64,000 nt of DNA from Selenomonas sp. GACV-9. GTDB taxonomy: Bacteria; Bacillota; Negativicutes; Selenomonadales; Selenomonadaceae. A program made the position numbers and the translations under genes. The notes beneath the pieces are model-generated. The model had not been told where the DNA came from. It made no database searches and saw nothing but the letters and a program-made list of their open reading frames with translations. The DNA is taken from NCBI GenBank assembly GCA_900116485.1, contig FPAX01000005.1, positions 119,753 through 183,752 of the forward strand. The letters run 5' to 3'. Below are positions 1 to 8,468 of the stretch, piece after piece (position 1 is the stretch's first letter; each line of letters starts with the position of its first letter).

Positions 1-130
1 CCTGCTCGATATTCTTGAGGGCCTGGGGCTTGAGGTTGAATCCCTCAGTGATGATGCAGTCAGCCTCGACAGCCTTGTCAATGGCCACCACATCCATCTT
101 GCCTTCGACGACCAATACTTCTTTTATCAT
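1..130 (-). CDS. rnmV: Ribonuclease M5-like Toprim protein (5' part only)
   Basis: Only the first 43 codons lie in the window; the gene runs off the left edge. It begins at ATG 130 with an AAGGAG ribosome binding site about 7 nt upstream, 29 nt after the tmk stop. The N-terminus is a Toprim strand-loop with the catalytic glutamate (VVEGKMD) followed by AIDKAVEADCIITEGF. This matches the start of RNase M5, which in Firmicutes matures 5S rRNA. Other small Toprim proteins (primase-like) start similarly and the DUF4093 C-terminal domain is not visible, so the assignment rests on the N-terminus alone. Confidence 0.65.
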   Translation of the reverse strand, partial: MIKEVLVVEGKMDVVAIDKAVEADCIITEGFNLKPQALKNIEQ

Positions 131-159
131 AAATACTCCTTACAACTTCCAATCTCCAC

Positions 160-831
160 TCAGAGTATGGCCTTGACAGCCGCATATACCTCGTCATGAA
201 TCGACTCTATGCTGCGCGGCTCCCCGCCTTCACTGCAGGTGACTTCTGCCCAGTCATATTTGGCTGCCAGCTCCAGATAGGCCGCATGACAGCGATGCAG
301 ATAGTCCGTGTCCTTTTCGTGAATGTCCTTCTCCGTCCCCGTTTCCTTGGCCCGGGCCGCAATGAGCTTGTCGGCAACCTCAGGCGCCATATCGAGGAAC
401 ACGACTTTGTCTGGTACGGGCAAGCCGATCTTCACGAACTCAAAATCCCAGAGCCAGTCGAGGAACGCCTCACGCTCCTTGGCATCGGTGAGTTTCACGG
501 CCTGATGAACCATGTTGCTGGTCGTGTAGCGGTCGGCCAGGATGATATCGCCGTTATCGTAGAATTCCTTCCACTTCATGCGGAAGGACGCATAGCGGTC
601 GACAGCAAAAAACGTCGAGGCCGCAAAGGCGTTGACATCCTCGGCATGGCCACCGAAGTCGCCGCGCAGATACATGCGCACCAGCATCGACGAATCGGCC
701 GCATAGTCGGGGAACTCGATGCGGTGCACGCGGTAACCGTCGCGGACCAGATGGTCATAAAGCGCCTTGGTCTGGGTGGCCTTGCCTGAGCCATCGCCAG
801 CTTCTATAATAATGAGTTTTCCTTTGCTCAC
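160..831 (-). CDS. tmk: Thymidylate kinase
   Basis: A 223-residue dTMP kinase, which phosphorylates dTMP to dTDP for DNA synthesis. The P-loop is at residues 12-19 (GDGSGKAT) and the DRY motif that binds substrate is present (LADRYTTSN). Length fits the family. The P-loop is slightly off consensus: EAGDGSGKAT replaces the usual EGxDGSGKST, so Ala stands where Ser or Thr is usual. It starts at GTG 831, overlapping the upstream decarboxylase stop by 4 nt (GTGA), which suggests translational coupling. The nearest alternative is a related nucleoside monophosphate kinase, but the DRY motif favours Tmk. Confidence 0.85.
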   Translation of the reverse strand: MSKGKLIIIEAGDGSGKATQTKALYDHLVRDGYRVHRIEFPDYAADSSMLVRMYLRGDFGGHAEDVNAFAASTFFAVDRYASFRMKWKEFYDNGDIILADRYTTSNMVHQAVKLTDAKEREAFLDWLWDFEFVKIGLPVPDKVVFLDMAPEVADKLIAARAKETGTEKDIHEKDTDYLHRCHAAYLELAAKYDWAEVTCSEGGEPRSIESIHDEVYAAVKAIL

Positions 832-2303
832 GATTCTTTCACTACCTTCAATGTCTTTAGATTGGTATCCTGGGGGCCTACCACTTTGAGTCCCAGCTTT
901 TGCATGGCGCGGATATAGTCAAGACTTGACTGGTCAATTCTATCCCCCGGCGCCAGGATCGGAATCCCCGGCGGGTAGAACATCAGCTGCTCGGCTGCGA
1001 TGCGGCCGGCAGCTTCTGCAAAGGGCACCTGCTCATAGTCAGCAAAGAACGCCGCCCGCGGCGTCATGCCAAGCACAGGCACAGCTGGCATAGCTGCCGG
1101 AACCGAGAATTGCTCTTTTCCCTTATAGCGGGCTGCCAGTTCCTTAAGCGCGGACAAAAGTACCGCCGTCTCATGCTCCGTATCCGCATAGGAGATGATA
1201 AAGAGCAGATTATAGGCATCAGAAAGCTCGCACTGGATCTTATATTCATGGCGCAGGATTTCCTCAGCCTGGGGCCCGCTGATGCCAAGCTGGCGCAGGC
1301 TGACCGTAACTTTGGTAAGGTCTAGGCCAGATGCCCCCTCTGTCTGCAGGTAATCAGCGCCAAAGGACCAGAGGCCGTCAATCCTATTGATGTCCTGGCG
1401 CAGCTTTTCAGCAAGCCTTACGGCCCGGCTGACTTTTTCGGTACCCTCTTCCGCCAGCTGCAGACGCGCGATATCCAAGGACGCCAGCAACAATTGGTTG
1501 GGACTTGTCGACTGCAACAGGCTGGCGGCCTGACGGACACGTTCCTCATTGACCCGAGGCCCCTTTACCAGCAGCATCGAGGTCTGCGTCATGCTTCCCA
1601 CAATCTTATGGGTGCTCTGGGCCGCCATATCGGCCCCAGCATCGATGGCCTGGAGCGGCAGAGCCTCAGAGAACTTCAGATGGGGGCCATGGGCTTCATC
1701 CACCAGAAGCAGCATGTCATGGGCATGCAGCTCGTCGGCAATGGCCTGCAAATCCACCGTTACGCCGTAATAGGTAGGGTAAACCAGGGCCAGCGCCTTG
1801 GCCTCAGGATGGGCCGCAATGGCCTTCTTGATGTCGCAGAGGCGAAGGCCCATGGCAATGCCCAGCCGCTCGTCGATTTCCGGCTGGATGAAGACAGGCT
1901 TTGCCCCCACCAGAATGATGCCGCCAATCATCGAACGATGTGCATTGCGCGGCACCAGCACCGTATCACCGGGACGGAGCGCCGCCATCAGCATCGTATG
2001 GATGGCACCGCTGGTGCCGTTTATCATGAAATAGGCCCCCTCGGCACCATAGAGGTCTGCCGCCAGATTCTGGGCCTCGCGGATGCACATCGTCGGCTCA
2101 TGGAGGTCGTCGAGCTCCTCCATCAGCGAGACTTCCTCGCGCAGGCCTTCTTCCGTTATGAGATTCTTTAGTAATGGATGCGCGCCGAGGCCCTGTTTAT
2201 GCCCCGGCGTATGAAAAGCGAGAGCGCCGTCTCGCGCGTAGGCCGCCATGGCCTCCGCAATCGGCGCTCTTAGCTGATTGATTTTCGTTTGTTTTTCCAT
2301 CAT
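828..2303 (-). CDS. Orn/Lys/Arg decarboxylase family protein (PLP, fold type I)
   Basis: A 491-residue PLP-dependent decarboxylase of the group III family (YaaO/SpeA/CadA type). Visible motifs are the N-terminal AFHTPGHKQG, the cofactor aspartate motif VDEAHG near residue 202, and the Schiff-base lysine in STHKIVGSMTQTS (K233). The length fits the short Gram-positive form without the N-terminal wing domain. The substrate (lysine, ornithine or arginine) cannot be read from the sequence. Its stop overlaps tmk by 4 nt and its start overlaps the upstream histidine kinase stop (ATGATGG), so kinase, decarboxylase and tmk are probably one transcript. A decarboxylase beside tmk is a familiar Firmicute arrangement. 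Confidence 0.85.
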   Translation of the reverse strand: MMEKQTKINQLRAPIAEAMAAYARDGALAFHTPGHKQGLGAHPLLKNLITEEGLREEVSLMEELDDLHEPTMCIREAQNLAADLYGAEGAYFMINGTSGAIHTMLMAALRPGDTVLVPRNAHRSMIGGIILVGAKPVFIQPEIDERLGIAMGLRLCDIKKAIAAHPEAKALALVYPTYYGVTVDLQAIADELHAHDMLLLVDEAHGPHLKFSEALPLQAIDAGADMAAQSTHKIVGSMTQTSMLLVKGPRVNEERVRQAASLLQSTSPNQLLLASLDIARLQLAEEGTEKVSRAVRLAEKLRQDINRIDGLWSFGADYLQTEGASGLDLTKVTVSLRQLGISGPQAEEILRHEYKIQCELSDAYNLLFIISYADTEHETAVLLSALKELAARYKGKEQFSVPAAMPAVPVLGMTPRAAFFADYEQVPFAEAAGRIAAEQLMFYPPGIPILAPGDRIDQSSLDYIRAMQKLGLKVVGPQDTNLKTLKVVKES

Positions 2304-3580
2304 TTCCGTCTGCCCTTATCCGGTGTCTTGATTGCCTTGACCTTTTCCGTGCCGGGCTTAGCCAGCTTGCTCGGCACGCGCAGATGGACGCGCGTGCCCT
2401 TGCCGACAGCCGAGATGATATTGAGCTCCGCACCGATGATCTTGGCACGTTCGCGCATTCCCATCAGACCGAACTGACCGATTGACTCAGCATCCTCGGC
2501 GAGAATCTCATCGGCGTTCTCCATATCCGGGATCTCCGGCTCAGCCTCAGCGTCGAAGCCCTCGCCCTCATCCTGGATCAATACCGATAGTGCCTGCGGC
2601 GTATAGAGCAGGCGCAGACGCGCCTTATCCGTTCCCGCATGACGCGCAACGTTGTTAAGTGCCTCCTGCACGATGCGGAAAATCGCGATTTCCACATGCT
2701 TGGGCAACTCATAAGCCGTGCCATCGATACTGAACTCCGTCGACAGGATGCCGCGCGAAGCCAGCCGCCCCACCAGCTGATTAAGAGCCGGTGCAAGGCC
2801 CAAATCATCAAGGGCCATCGGCCGCATGTCGAAGATGACCTGCCGTACACTGATCAAGCATTCGCGAATCTGCTCACGCAGCTCATGCAGCGTCCGCTTG
2901 GCCTCCTCGGGATCATAGTCGACCAGCTTTTCGGCCACTGAGGTCTGGAATATGAGGTTGGCCAGGTCCTGGGCCGGGCCATCATGGATCTCACGGGAGA
3001 CACGATAGCGCTCCTCTTCCTGGGCCTTGATGATGCGGGCACCGACAAACTTGTCCTTCTGCACCGCCTCAATCTTCCAGACGACACCGCTGACCTGGGA
3101 GCTCAGATACGAGAGCACTGAGCCGATGGCCAGGGCCAGATGTTCAGCCTGCACGAGCATGACCTGCAGATGACGCAGGCGCATCTCAAGCCGGTCGCGC
3201 TGGCCGCGCAGGTTCTGCTCCTTCTCACGCTGGACGCCGAGCTCCACCTGCACATTCTTGACCTGCTCGTAGCATTCACGGATCTTCTCCTCGGAGTAGT
3301 CCTGGAAGTTGCTGCTGACCTGAACCAGTTTCTGCTTCTCACGCTGCTCCTGCTTCACGAGCTCGTCAACACGGTCGATGGTCTTCTGGGCCTGCTTCTT
3401 GAGCTCCTGGAGCTGCTGCTTGCTGCTCTCCACCTCGCCCCGGGCCGTCTCATATATATCAAAGATCTGGGATTTATTATCCTCGATTGTACTTATGGTA
3501 TTGGTCAGGATACTCTTAAGCGAATCCGTTTTCAATCCGCCCGCCCCTTCCAACAAGGATTCTTTATTGAGGGCTGACAT
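2300..3580 (-). CDS. DegS-like cytosolic sensor histidine kinase
   Basis: A 426-residue histidine kinase. Residues 1-150 are a coiled-coil sensor region like that of DegS, with no membrane segment. A HisKA_3 dimerisation box follows, with the phospho-accepting histidine in SREIHDGPAQD (H199). Next comes a HATPase_c domain with an N-box (EALNNVARHA), G1 (DEGEGFD) and G2 (GLMGMRERAK), and a basic tail. It starts at ATG 3580 with GGAGG 6 nt upstream. No response regulator is adjacent, so it is an orphan here. Downstream genes are metabolic (decarboxylase, tmk) and overlap by 4 nt. The partner is presumably a NarL/DegU-type regulator elsewhere. Confidence 0.85.
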   Translation of the reverse strand: MSALNKESLLEGAGGLKTDSLKSILTNTISTIEDNKSQIFDIYETARGEVESSKQQLQELKKQAQKTIDRVDELVKQEQREKQKLVQVSSNFQDYSEEKIRECYEQVKNVQVELGVQREKEQNLRGQRDRLEMRLRHLQVMLVQAEHLALAIGSVLSYLSSQVSGVVWKIEAVQKDKFVGARIIKAQEEERYRVSREIHDGPAQDLANLIFQTSVAEKLVDYDPEEAKRTLHELREQIRECLISVRQVIFDMRPMALDDLGLAPALNQLVGRLASRGILSTEFSIDGTAYELPKHVEIAIFRIVQEALNNVARHAGTDKARLRLLYTPQALSVLIQDEGEGFDAEAEPEIPDMENADEILAEDAESIGQFGLMGMRERAKIIGAELNIISAVGKGTRVHLRVPSKLAKPGTEKVKAIKTPDKGRRK

Positions 3581-3609
3581 ACGAAGCCTCCATTCTCACG
3601 TCAGTCGTA

Positions 3610-3813
3610 CTACTTATTGTGACGTTTGCCAAGCCAGCGGATTACGCCAAGGCCCAGCAAGGCTCCGACCAGGATATAGAGATCCGTCACGCGGAACAGG
3701 GAATCCACTCCGTTATCCTGGATCTTAGCGTAAATCGCACCGACTACCAGCAGAACTACCAATACATTTGAAATTGCCTTGCCATGCTGTTTCAAGAAAG
3801 AAATCGTCCTCAC
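3610..3813 (-). CDS. Small two-helix membrane protein, unknown function
   Basis: Up to 67 residues with two hydrophobic segments (about residues 15-30 and 44-60) joined by a short charged loop, ending in the basic tail KRHNK. I do not recognise a family. The start is uncertain: GTG 3813 lies directly inside the GGAGG ribosome binding site. An ATT codon three residues later has ideal spacing but would be a rare initiator. It sits 29 nt upstream of the histidine kinase and is likely co-transcribed with it, so a role in the same signalling unit is possible but unsupported. Confidence 0.55.
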   Translation of the reverse strand: MRTISFLKQHGKAISNVLVVLLVVGAIYAKIQDNGVDSLFRVTDLYILVGALLGLGVIRWLGKRHNK

Positions 3814-3893
3814 CTCCCGGCCATGCTGTGCACGACCCCCAAAATACTCTTATTATAAATTTTACTATGAATGCGGCAGAAGTCAAGGGAGAC

Positions 3894-3922
3894 TTGCTTT
3901 TATCGCTAAATACCTTTAAAAT
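3894..3922 (+). promoter_or_regulatory. Sigma-A type promoter of the YgbA-family gene, with upstream dyad
   Basis: TTGCTT (3894-3899), a 17-nt spacer and TAAAAT (3917-3922) precede the plus-strand gene at 3974, which has GAAAGGTG as ribosome binding site. A dyad AAGTC-N6-GACTT at 3880-3895 touches the -35 box and is a candidate operator. The rest of the 160-nt gap (3814-3973) is AT-rich with nothing else seen. Confidence 0.55.
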
Positions 3923-3973
3923 ATAAAGAGTGCCTCCACACGGTACATTCCAACAAGCGAAAGGTGATTCAAA

Positions 3974-4435
3974 ATGAGCATTTTCTCTCGTTTCTTGCCG
4001 AAACGTAAACCAGTAGAGATAAAGAACAATATGCCGAAAGAAAAGGCCACCATCAAAAAGACCTTCGGCATCTACTGCCACAGCCATCACAAAACGTCGG
4101 GCGATAAACTCTGCCCACAGTGCCAGGCACTCCTGGCAACGGTCATGACCAAGATGAACCGCTGCCCCTACGGCATCACGAAACCAATCTGCGACCGCTG
4201 CGACCGCACGATGCAGTGCTTCGGCTCCAAGCAGGCACAGGAATTCCTCCACATCATGGGCACGAGCCAGAAGCGCATGTTCTTCTCCCATCCAATCATG
4301 ACGGTCAAACACAAACTGGCCAGCATGGGCGTTGACTACGCTAAATATCAGCAGGCCAAGAAAGTCGACGACAAGGTCAAGGCCAAAGAAGAGGCCGCTA
4401 AGAAACGCGCCAAGGATCGCAAGGCTAAGAAATGA
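3974..4435 (+). CDS. ygbA: YgbA-type 'nitrous oxide-stimulated promoter' family protein
   Basis: A 153-residue soluble protein with the family's cysteine/histidine pattern: CHSHH (near residue 35), LCPQC, RCPYG, ICDRCDRTMQC, then a conserved block around MFFSHPIMTVKHKL. The C-terminal 25 residues are a lysine-rich tail. The pattern resembles a metal-binding protein. In Escherichia coli, ygbA belongs to the NsrR (nitric oxide) regulon and has been linked to recovery from nitrosative stress. That role is transferred here by similarity only. The gene stands alone on the plus strand with its own promoter and terminator, which fits a stress-inducible single gene. Confidence 0.8.
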   Translation: MSIFSRFLPKRKPVEIKNNMPKEKATIKKTFGIYCHSHHKTSGDKLCPQCQALLATVMTKMNRCPYGITKPICDRCDRTMQCFGSKQAQEFLHIMGTSQKRMFFSHPIMTVKHKLASMGVDYAKYQQAKKVDDKVKAKEEAAKKRAKDRKAKK

Positions 4436-4441
4436 TATAGC

Positions 4442-4473
4442 AAAAAAACCTTCCCGTAGGAAGGTTTTTTTTT
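4442..4473. terminator. Bidirectional terminator between ygbA and the SEDS gene
   Basis: A short hairpin (ACCTTCC / GGAAGGT) flanked by an A-run on one side and a T-run on the other. It ends both the plus-strand YgbA gene and the minus-strand SEDS gene, whose stop is at 4476. Confidence 0.85.
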
Positions 4474-4475
4474 TG

Positions 4476-5672
4476 CTATTTTACGAGACGAAGCTTCGGA
4501 CGGCCAGCGGCGGCTTTTTCCGGCTTCTCCGGTCCTGTTTCCGAACTGCTGTCGGCCGCTTCCCCATATGTGGGCTTACGGCCATGATCGCAGATATTGA
4601 GCAACATGCCCATGGCTATCATCGTGACCAGCAGTGATGAACCACCGTAGCTGATGAATGGCAGCGGCACGCCGACGACGGCGAACATGCCGCCGACCAT
4701 CGCAAGATTCGCCAGCGCCTGTCCCAAAATCAGCAGCATGATGCCCATGGCCAAAATCTGGCCGAACTCATCCTCTGCGCGGTTGGCAATGCGGACACAG
4801 AAGAAGATCAGCAGCGCGAACAGCAAGAATACCATCAGCGCGCCGACGTAGCCATGTTCCTGGCAGAAAATCGCAAACGCGAAGTCCGTATGGGCCTCAG
4901 GCAGGTACTCGTACTTGCTGACGCCATCACCAAGGCCCATGCCCCAGAAGCCACCGGAGCCGATAGTCGACAGCGACTGCACAGTCTGATAGCCGATGCC
5001 CTGCGCATCCGACCACGGGTCAAGCATGATGCGGATACGGCTCAGACGATAGGGCTGCAAGGTAATGAGTCCCACAACGCCCAGCGGGATGGCCAGCAGC
5101 ACACCCTTCGTCATCGCCGGTGTCATACCGACCACAAAAGCCATGATGAGCGGCACGCCCAGAATGATGCAAGCCGTGCCCATATCCGGCTCGAGCTCAG
5201 TAAGTCCGGCCATCAGCACGATCAAGGCAAACTGCAGGTTCATGACACTTGCGGGCCGACCAGCCTTGACCTGAACCGACAGGATGGCCGCCGCCAGCAT
5301 CAGGCTCACAAGCTTGGCAAACTCGGCCGGCTGGAAACTCAGCGGGCCAACGCCCAGCCAGCGCCGGGCACCGTTGACGCTCATGCCGACCACCAGCACC
5401 GCTGCCAGCGCCAGTATCATGCCAATCAGCAGCGCTGGCATCCAGTCGCGCCAACGCCGGTAATTGACCTTGCGGCAGATGACGAAAGCGATAAAGCCGA
5501 TCACAAGCCAAATAGCATGACGAATCAGGAAATAGTAGGGATTCTCATAATCCGTCGTCGCGATGACAAAGCTCGAGCTGAATACATTGATTGTCCCAAG
5601 AACAATGAGGATAATCATGATGACAAGGATGGGTTCAGCATCGTTGTTCCACATGGTCTTCCTTATCCGCAT
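4476..5672 (-). CDS. ftsW: SEDS family peptidoglycan polymerase, FtsW/RodA type
   Basis: A 398-residue polytopic membrane protein with about ten transmembrane segments and the SEDS signatures RRWLGVGPLSFQPAEFAKL and LPEAHTDFAFAIFCQE. These proteins polymerise lipid II into glycan strands together with a class B penicillin-binding protein, at the septum (FtsW) or along the side wall (RodA). The Gly-Val-Pro-Leu-Pro-Phe-Ile-Ser-Tyr-Gly loop near the C-terminus is intact. Sequence alone does not separate FtsW from RodA here, and no mur or PBP gene is adjacent. The C-terminal tail is Pro/Glu/Lys-rich. It lies 12 nt downstream of trmB and is probably co-transcribed with it. Two in-frame ATGs (5672 and 5654) both have plausible ribosome binding sites. 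Confidence 0.8.
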   Translation of the reverse strand: MRIRKTMWNNDAEPILVIMIILIVLGTINVFSSSFVIATTDYENPYYFLIRHAIWLVIGFIAFVICRKVNYRRWRDWMPALLIGMILALAAVLVVGMSVNGARRWLGVGPLSFQPAEFAKLVSLMLAAAILSVQVKAGRPASVMNLQFALIVLMAGLTELEPDMGTACIILGVPLIMAFVVGMTPAMTKGVLLAIPLGVVGLITLQPYRLSRIRIMLDPWSDAQGIGYQTVQSLSTIGSGGFWGMGLGDGVSKYEYLPEAHTDFAFAIFCQEHGYVGALMVFLLFALLIFFCVRIANRAEDEFGQILAMGIMLLILGQALANLAMVGGMFAVVGVPLPFISYGGSSLLVTMIAMGMLLNICDHGRKPTYGEAADSSSETGPEKPEKAAAGRPKLRLVK

Positions 5673-5684
5673 GACACAGCCCCC

Positions 5685-6335
5685 TTACGGAAAGATAACC
5701 TCACAGCGGTTGATCTTCTCGCCGAAGCCGCTGAACTTGCGTTCATATTCGGTCATGATATTGTCCGGCCGGTTCTCAGCATGAAGATCAAACGATACAT
5801 CGCGTGTCGGCAGGCCTGCCTCCTCGAACTGCTCCAGCGAGAAATCGAACAGCGGGCGGTTATCAGTCTTGAAATGCAGCTCGCCCGGCTTCTTCAAGAG
5901 ACGGCGGTATTTCTCGAGGAAACCCACATGGGTCAGGCGGCGTTTCGCATGACGCTTCTTCGGCCAGGGATCGCAGAAATTGATGTAGAAACGGTCAACT
6001 TCCTCCTCGCCGAAGATCTTCTCGATGTTGTTGATATCAAACACCAGCAAGCGGACATTCGTAAGCTCCTTCTCGGCAATCTTCTTGGCCGCCGAGTACA
6101 GTACATCCTGCTGGGCCTCGATGCCGATGTAGTTGATGTCCGGATTGCGCTCAGCCAGCTGGCTGATGAAATCGCCCTTGCCCGTGCCGAGCTCGACATG
6201 CAGCGGGGCCTGACGGCCAAAGATTTCCGCCCACTTGCCCTGCTTTTCCTCGCCAATCTCCTGGTCACGGCTGATGACAAACGCATCAAATTCATGGATG
6301 GCTTCATCCACCCACGGTTTTCTTCTTAAACGCAC
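5685..6335 (-). CDS. trmB: tRNA (guanine-N7-)-methyltransferase
   Basis: A 216-residue SAM-dependent enzyme that methylates G46 in the variable loop of tRNAs. The SAM-binding motif ELGTGKGDFI is near residue 51, and the TrmB signature FCDPWPKKRHAKRRL is near residue 120. It starts at GTG 6335 with AAGGAG 7 nt upstream. It lies 18 nt downstream of the AcoR-like regulator and 12 nt upstream of the SEDS gene. Length and motifs fit the family with no visible defect. Confidence 0.93.
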   Translation of the reverse strand: MRLRRKPWVDEAIHEFDAFVISRDQEIGEEKQGKWAEIFGRQAPLHVELGTGKGDFISQLAERNPDINYIGIEAQQDVLYSAAKKIAEKELTNVRLLVFDINNIEKIFGEEEVDRFYINFCDPWPKKRHAKRRLTHVGFLEKYRRLLKKPGELHFKTDNRPLFDFSLEQFEEAGLPTRDVSFDLHAENRPDNIMTEYERKFSGFGEKINRCEVIFP

Positions 6336-6353
6336 GTTCTTGCTCCTTTATCC

Positions 6354-8270
6354 TTACTTCTTTTCCAGCCCGTATTTCTTGAGATAACGGTACAGCGTCA
6401 CACGGCTGACATTCAAGAGGTTAGCCAGACGGCTCACATTGCCGCCAGCTGCCTGCCATGCCTTGACGAATACCTCTTTGTCCTCTTTCCACTTGTTATC
6501 CGGCTTGACATCGCCCATAAGGCTGATGTCTCCCGGACGGATGGTCTTGCCCGGCGTATTGAAGAACGCATACTCCAGGACGCTCTGCAGCTGCTTGATA
6601 TTGCCCGGCCAGTCGTAGTCCTCGAGGACCTGCTCCGTTGCCGGCAGGATTTCCTTTGGTTCCATCTGATGCTGCTCAGCCAGCTCCTTGACGATATGCT
6701 GGGCAAGCTCCGGGATATCCTCGCGGCGGCTGCGCAGAGCCGGTACGCGCACGATGCTGCGGCTCACGATGTCGTAGAGCTCGCGGGCAAACAGGCCGCG
6801 CTCAGTCAAGCGCTTGAGGTCGCTGTCGCAAGCCGCGATGATGCGCACATCAATCGAGCGTTCCACATTCTCGCCCACACGGCAGGCCTTGCCAGACTCC
6901 AAAGCTTTGGCCAGCTCCAGCGCGATGCTCTTCGGCATCTTCTCGATCTCATCGAGGAACAGCGTACCGCCCGAAGCCAGTTCGAGACGGCCCTGATGGC
7001 TGACCTCCGGATTCAGCATGACACCGAAGAGTTCCTGCTCCAAAAGCTCCGGCGTCGCGTCGCCGCAGCGCAGCGTGATCAGCGGACCAGCCGCACGTGC
7101 ACTGGCCTGATGGATACCATGGGCCATGCGCTGCTTGCCCGTACCAGCCTCACCCTGAATCAGGACATGGTGGTTGTTCTTGGCCACACGGCCGGCCTTG
7201 TTGCGCACGCTGAGGAAGGTCGAACCGTCGCCGACCATCGAATTGAGGCTGTACTTGGCCGTATAGCCTGCCGCATGGGCAACCAGCGTGCGCAGGTCCT
7301 CAATCGGCATCGAGACGACAACAACACTCTGGACAGCCTGATCCTCGTCGCGCTCCAGCGGCACGACAGTCGTGATATCCTCATAGGTCTTAGCCGGCGT
7401 GATCCAGGTAACCTCTTTGTTGTACGAAGGCACGCCGCGGAAGCCCTTGTAGATTGGCGTATGCTGGTAGTTCATGATGACATCGTTGAGATTCTGCGTA
7501 TGGCGGCTGCCGTCGCCCTTCTTGGCACCGATGCCCTCCAGACGCGTGTGCCCCAGCTGGTTCGCATAGGCCACCTCGCCGCCCGGCATGACATGATAGA
7601 CCGCAAACGGCGTCGCATCGAGGATGGCCTCCTCGGCCTTGATGCGCAGCGCTTCGGTCAGATGCTGCTCGAGAGCCGTACGCATCGTCAGCAGCAGCGA
7701 GATGACCGCATCCTGCGGCATCGCGATCTGCTCCATCGACACCAGGGTAATGATGTAATGGAACTCGCCATTGATCTTGACCGGTGCCGAGCAGGCATCG
7801 CCAAGCTGGCATTCCTTAACCCACATCTCGGGGCCAAACATCCAGAACGGCGTCTGATGCTCATAGGCAATGCAGATGGATGAGGTACCGACCTCCTCCA
7901 CCCCGACACGCGTGCCTTCGATTTCCCCCGGTGTCATCTGATAGAATGGCAGCGAATAGCTCTTGAGCACCGTGCAGTCAGCGTCGACCAGCAGCAGGCT
8001 CAGGTTGTACTCCTGGAAGAACTCGCGGATGCCCTCACTGAGCTTGCTCAGATAGTCGATGGCATCGCGGTGCTTGTTCTGCAGCTCCAGGAATTCCTCC
8101 TTGGACATCTTGCGTTCAATCTTCATCGTATCCCGGTTAATGCCCAGTGCCTGGCTCCGTTCCCAGGACTCGGCCACCCAGGGATGTACATTGGGATCTA
8201 ATATGCCGTCTTCCGTGAATTTCTGATAATAAGCCTCGAGTTTGCTTCTGCTGCGATGCTCTCTGATCAT
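6354..8270 (-). CDS. AcoR-like GAF-PAS-AAA+-Fis transcriptional regulator without a GAFTGA loop
   Basis: A 638-residue regulator built like AcoR-type enhancer-binding proteins: a GAF-like domain (about 60-200), PAS (210-320), AAA+ (340-570) and a C-terminal Fis-type helix-turn-helix (605-638, NVSRVTLYRYLKKYG). Walker A (GEAGTGKQ, 373-380) and Walker B (GGTLFLDE, 434-441) are present. The L1 loop that normally carries GAFTGA and touches sigma-54 is replaced by VMLNPEVSHQG (417-427). It may therefore act as a DNA-binding, ATP-responsive regulator without sigma-54 remodelling, as some TyrR-like proteins do. The start at ATG 8270 has AGGAGG 7 nt upstream. The signal sensed is unknown. Confidence 0.85.
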   Translation of the reverse strand: MIREHRSRSKLEAYYQKFTEDGILDPNVHPWVAESWERSQALGINRDTMKIERKMSKEEFLELQNKHRDAIDYLSKLSEGIREFFQEYNLSLLLVDADCTVLKSYSLPFYQMTPGEIEGTRVGVEEVGTSSICIAYEHQTPFWMFGPEMWVKECQLGDACSAPVKINGEFHYIITLVSMEQIAMPQDAVISLLLTMRTALEQHLTEALRIKAEEAILDATPFAVYHVMPGGEVAYANQLGHTRLEGIGAKKGDGSRHTQNLNDVIMNYQHTPIYKGFRGVPSYNKEVTWITPAKTYEDITTVVPLERDEDQAVQSVVVVSMPIEDLRTLVAHAAGYTAKYSLNSMVGDGSTFLSVRNKAGRVAKNNHHVLIQGEAGTGKQRMAHGIHQASARAAGPLITLRCGDATPELLEQELFGVMLNPEVSHQGRLELASGGTLFLDEIEKMPKSIALELAKALESGKACRVGENVERSIDVRIIAACDSDLKRLTERGLFARELYDIVSRSIVRVPALRSRREDIPELAQHIVKELAEQHQMEPKEILPATEQVLEDYDWPGNIKQLQSVLEYAFFNTPGKTIRPGDISLMGDVKPDNKWKEDKEVFVKAWQAAGGNVSRLANLLNVSRVTLYRYLKKYGLEKK

Positions 8271-8350
8271 AGCTCAGCCTCCTGTAAATCATTTATTTTC
8301 CGCCCGGTCACTGCCGGGTCTTTTGCGTTTCGTAAATTATCGTAACTTAC

Positions 8351-8379
8351 ATTTTACCAAGCATTAAGTTATCCTGCAA
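8351..8379 (-). promoter_or_regulatory. Promoter of the AcoR-like regulator, with a dyad downstream
   Basis: On the minus strand TTGCAG (8374-8379), a 17-nt spacer and TAAAAT (8351-8356). Just downstream an imperfect palindrome GTAA...TTAC (about 8331-8350) could be an operator. A small GC hairpin near 8309-8328 has no T-run on the minus strand, so I do not call it a terminator. The rest of 8271-8468 is AT-rich with no gene. Confidence 0.55.
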
Positions 8380-8468
8380 TTACTTTTGTCCTATTTTATT
8401 TACATTTTTTCAAAAAAACAGCAATATGTACCCCAATTCGTTTCAATCTGCCCATAGTCCAGCGCACC

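Noticed and set aside
3725..4312. A 195-codon minus-strand open frame opposite ygbA
   Set aside because: The plus-strand frame carries the YgbA cysteine pattern, promoter and ribosome binding site, and the minus frame has none.
4854..6329. A 491-codon plus-strand open frame opposite the SEDS gene and trmB
   Set aside because: Antisense shadow of two conserved genes, with a His/Gln/Arg-rich composition typical of reversed coding sequence.
8309..8328. GC hairpin downstream of the EAL gene as a terminator
   Set aside because: On the transcribed minus strand it is followed by A-rich rather than T-rich sequence.
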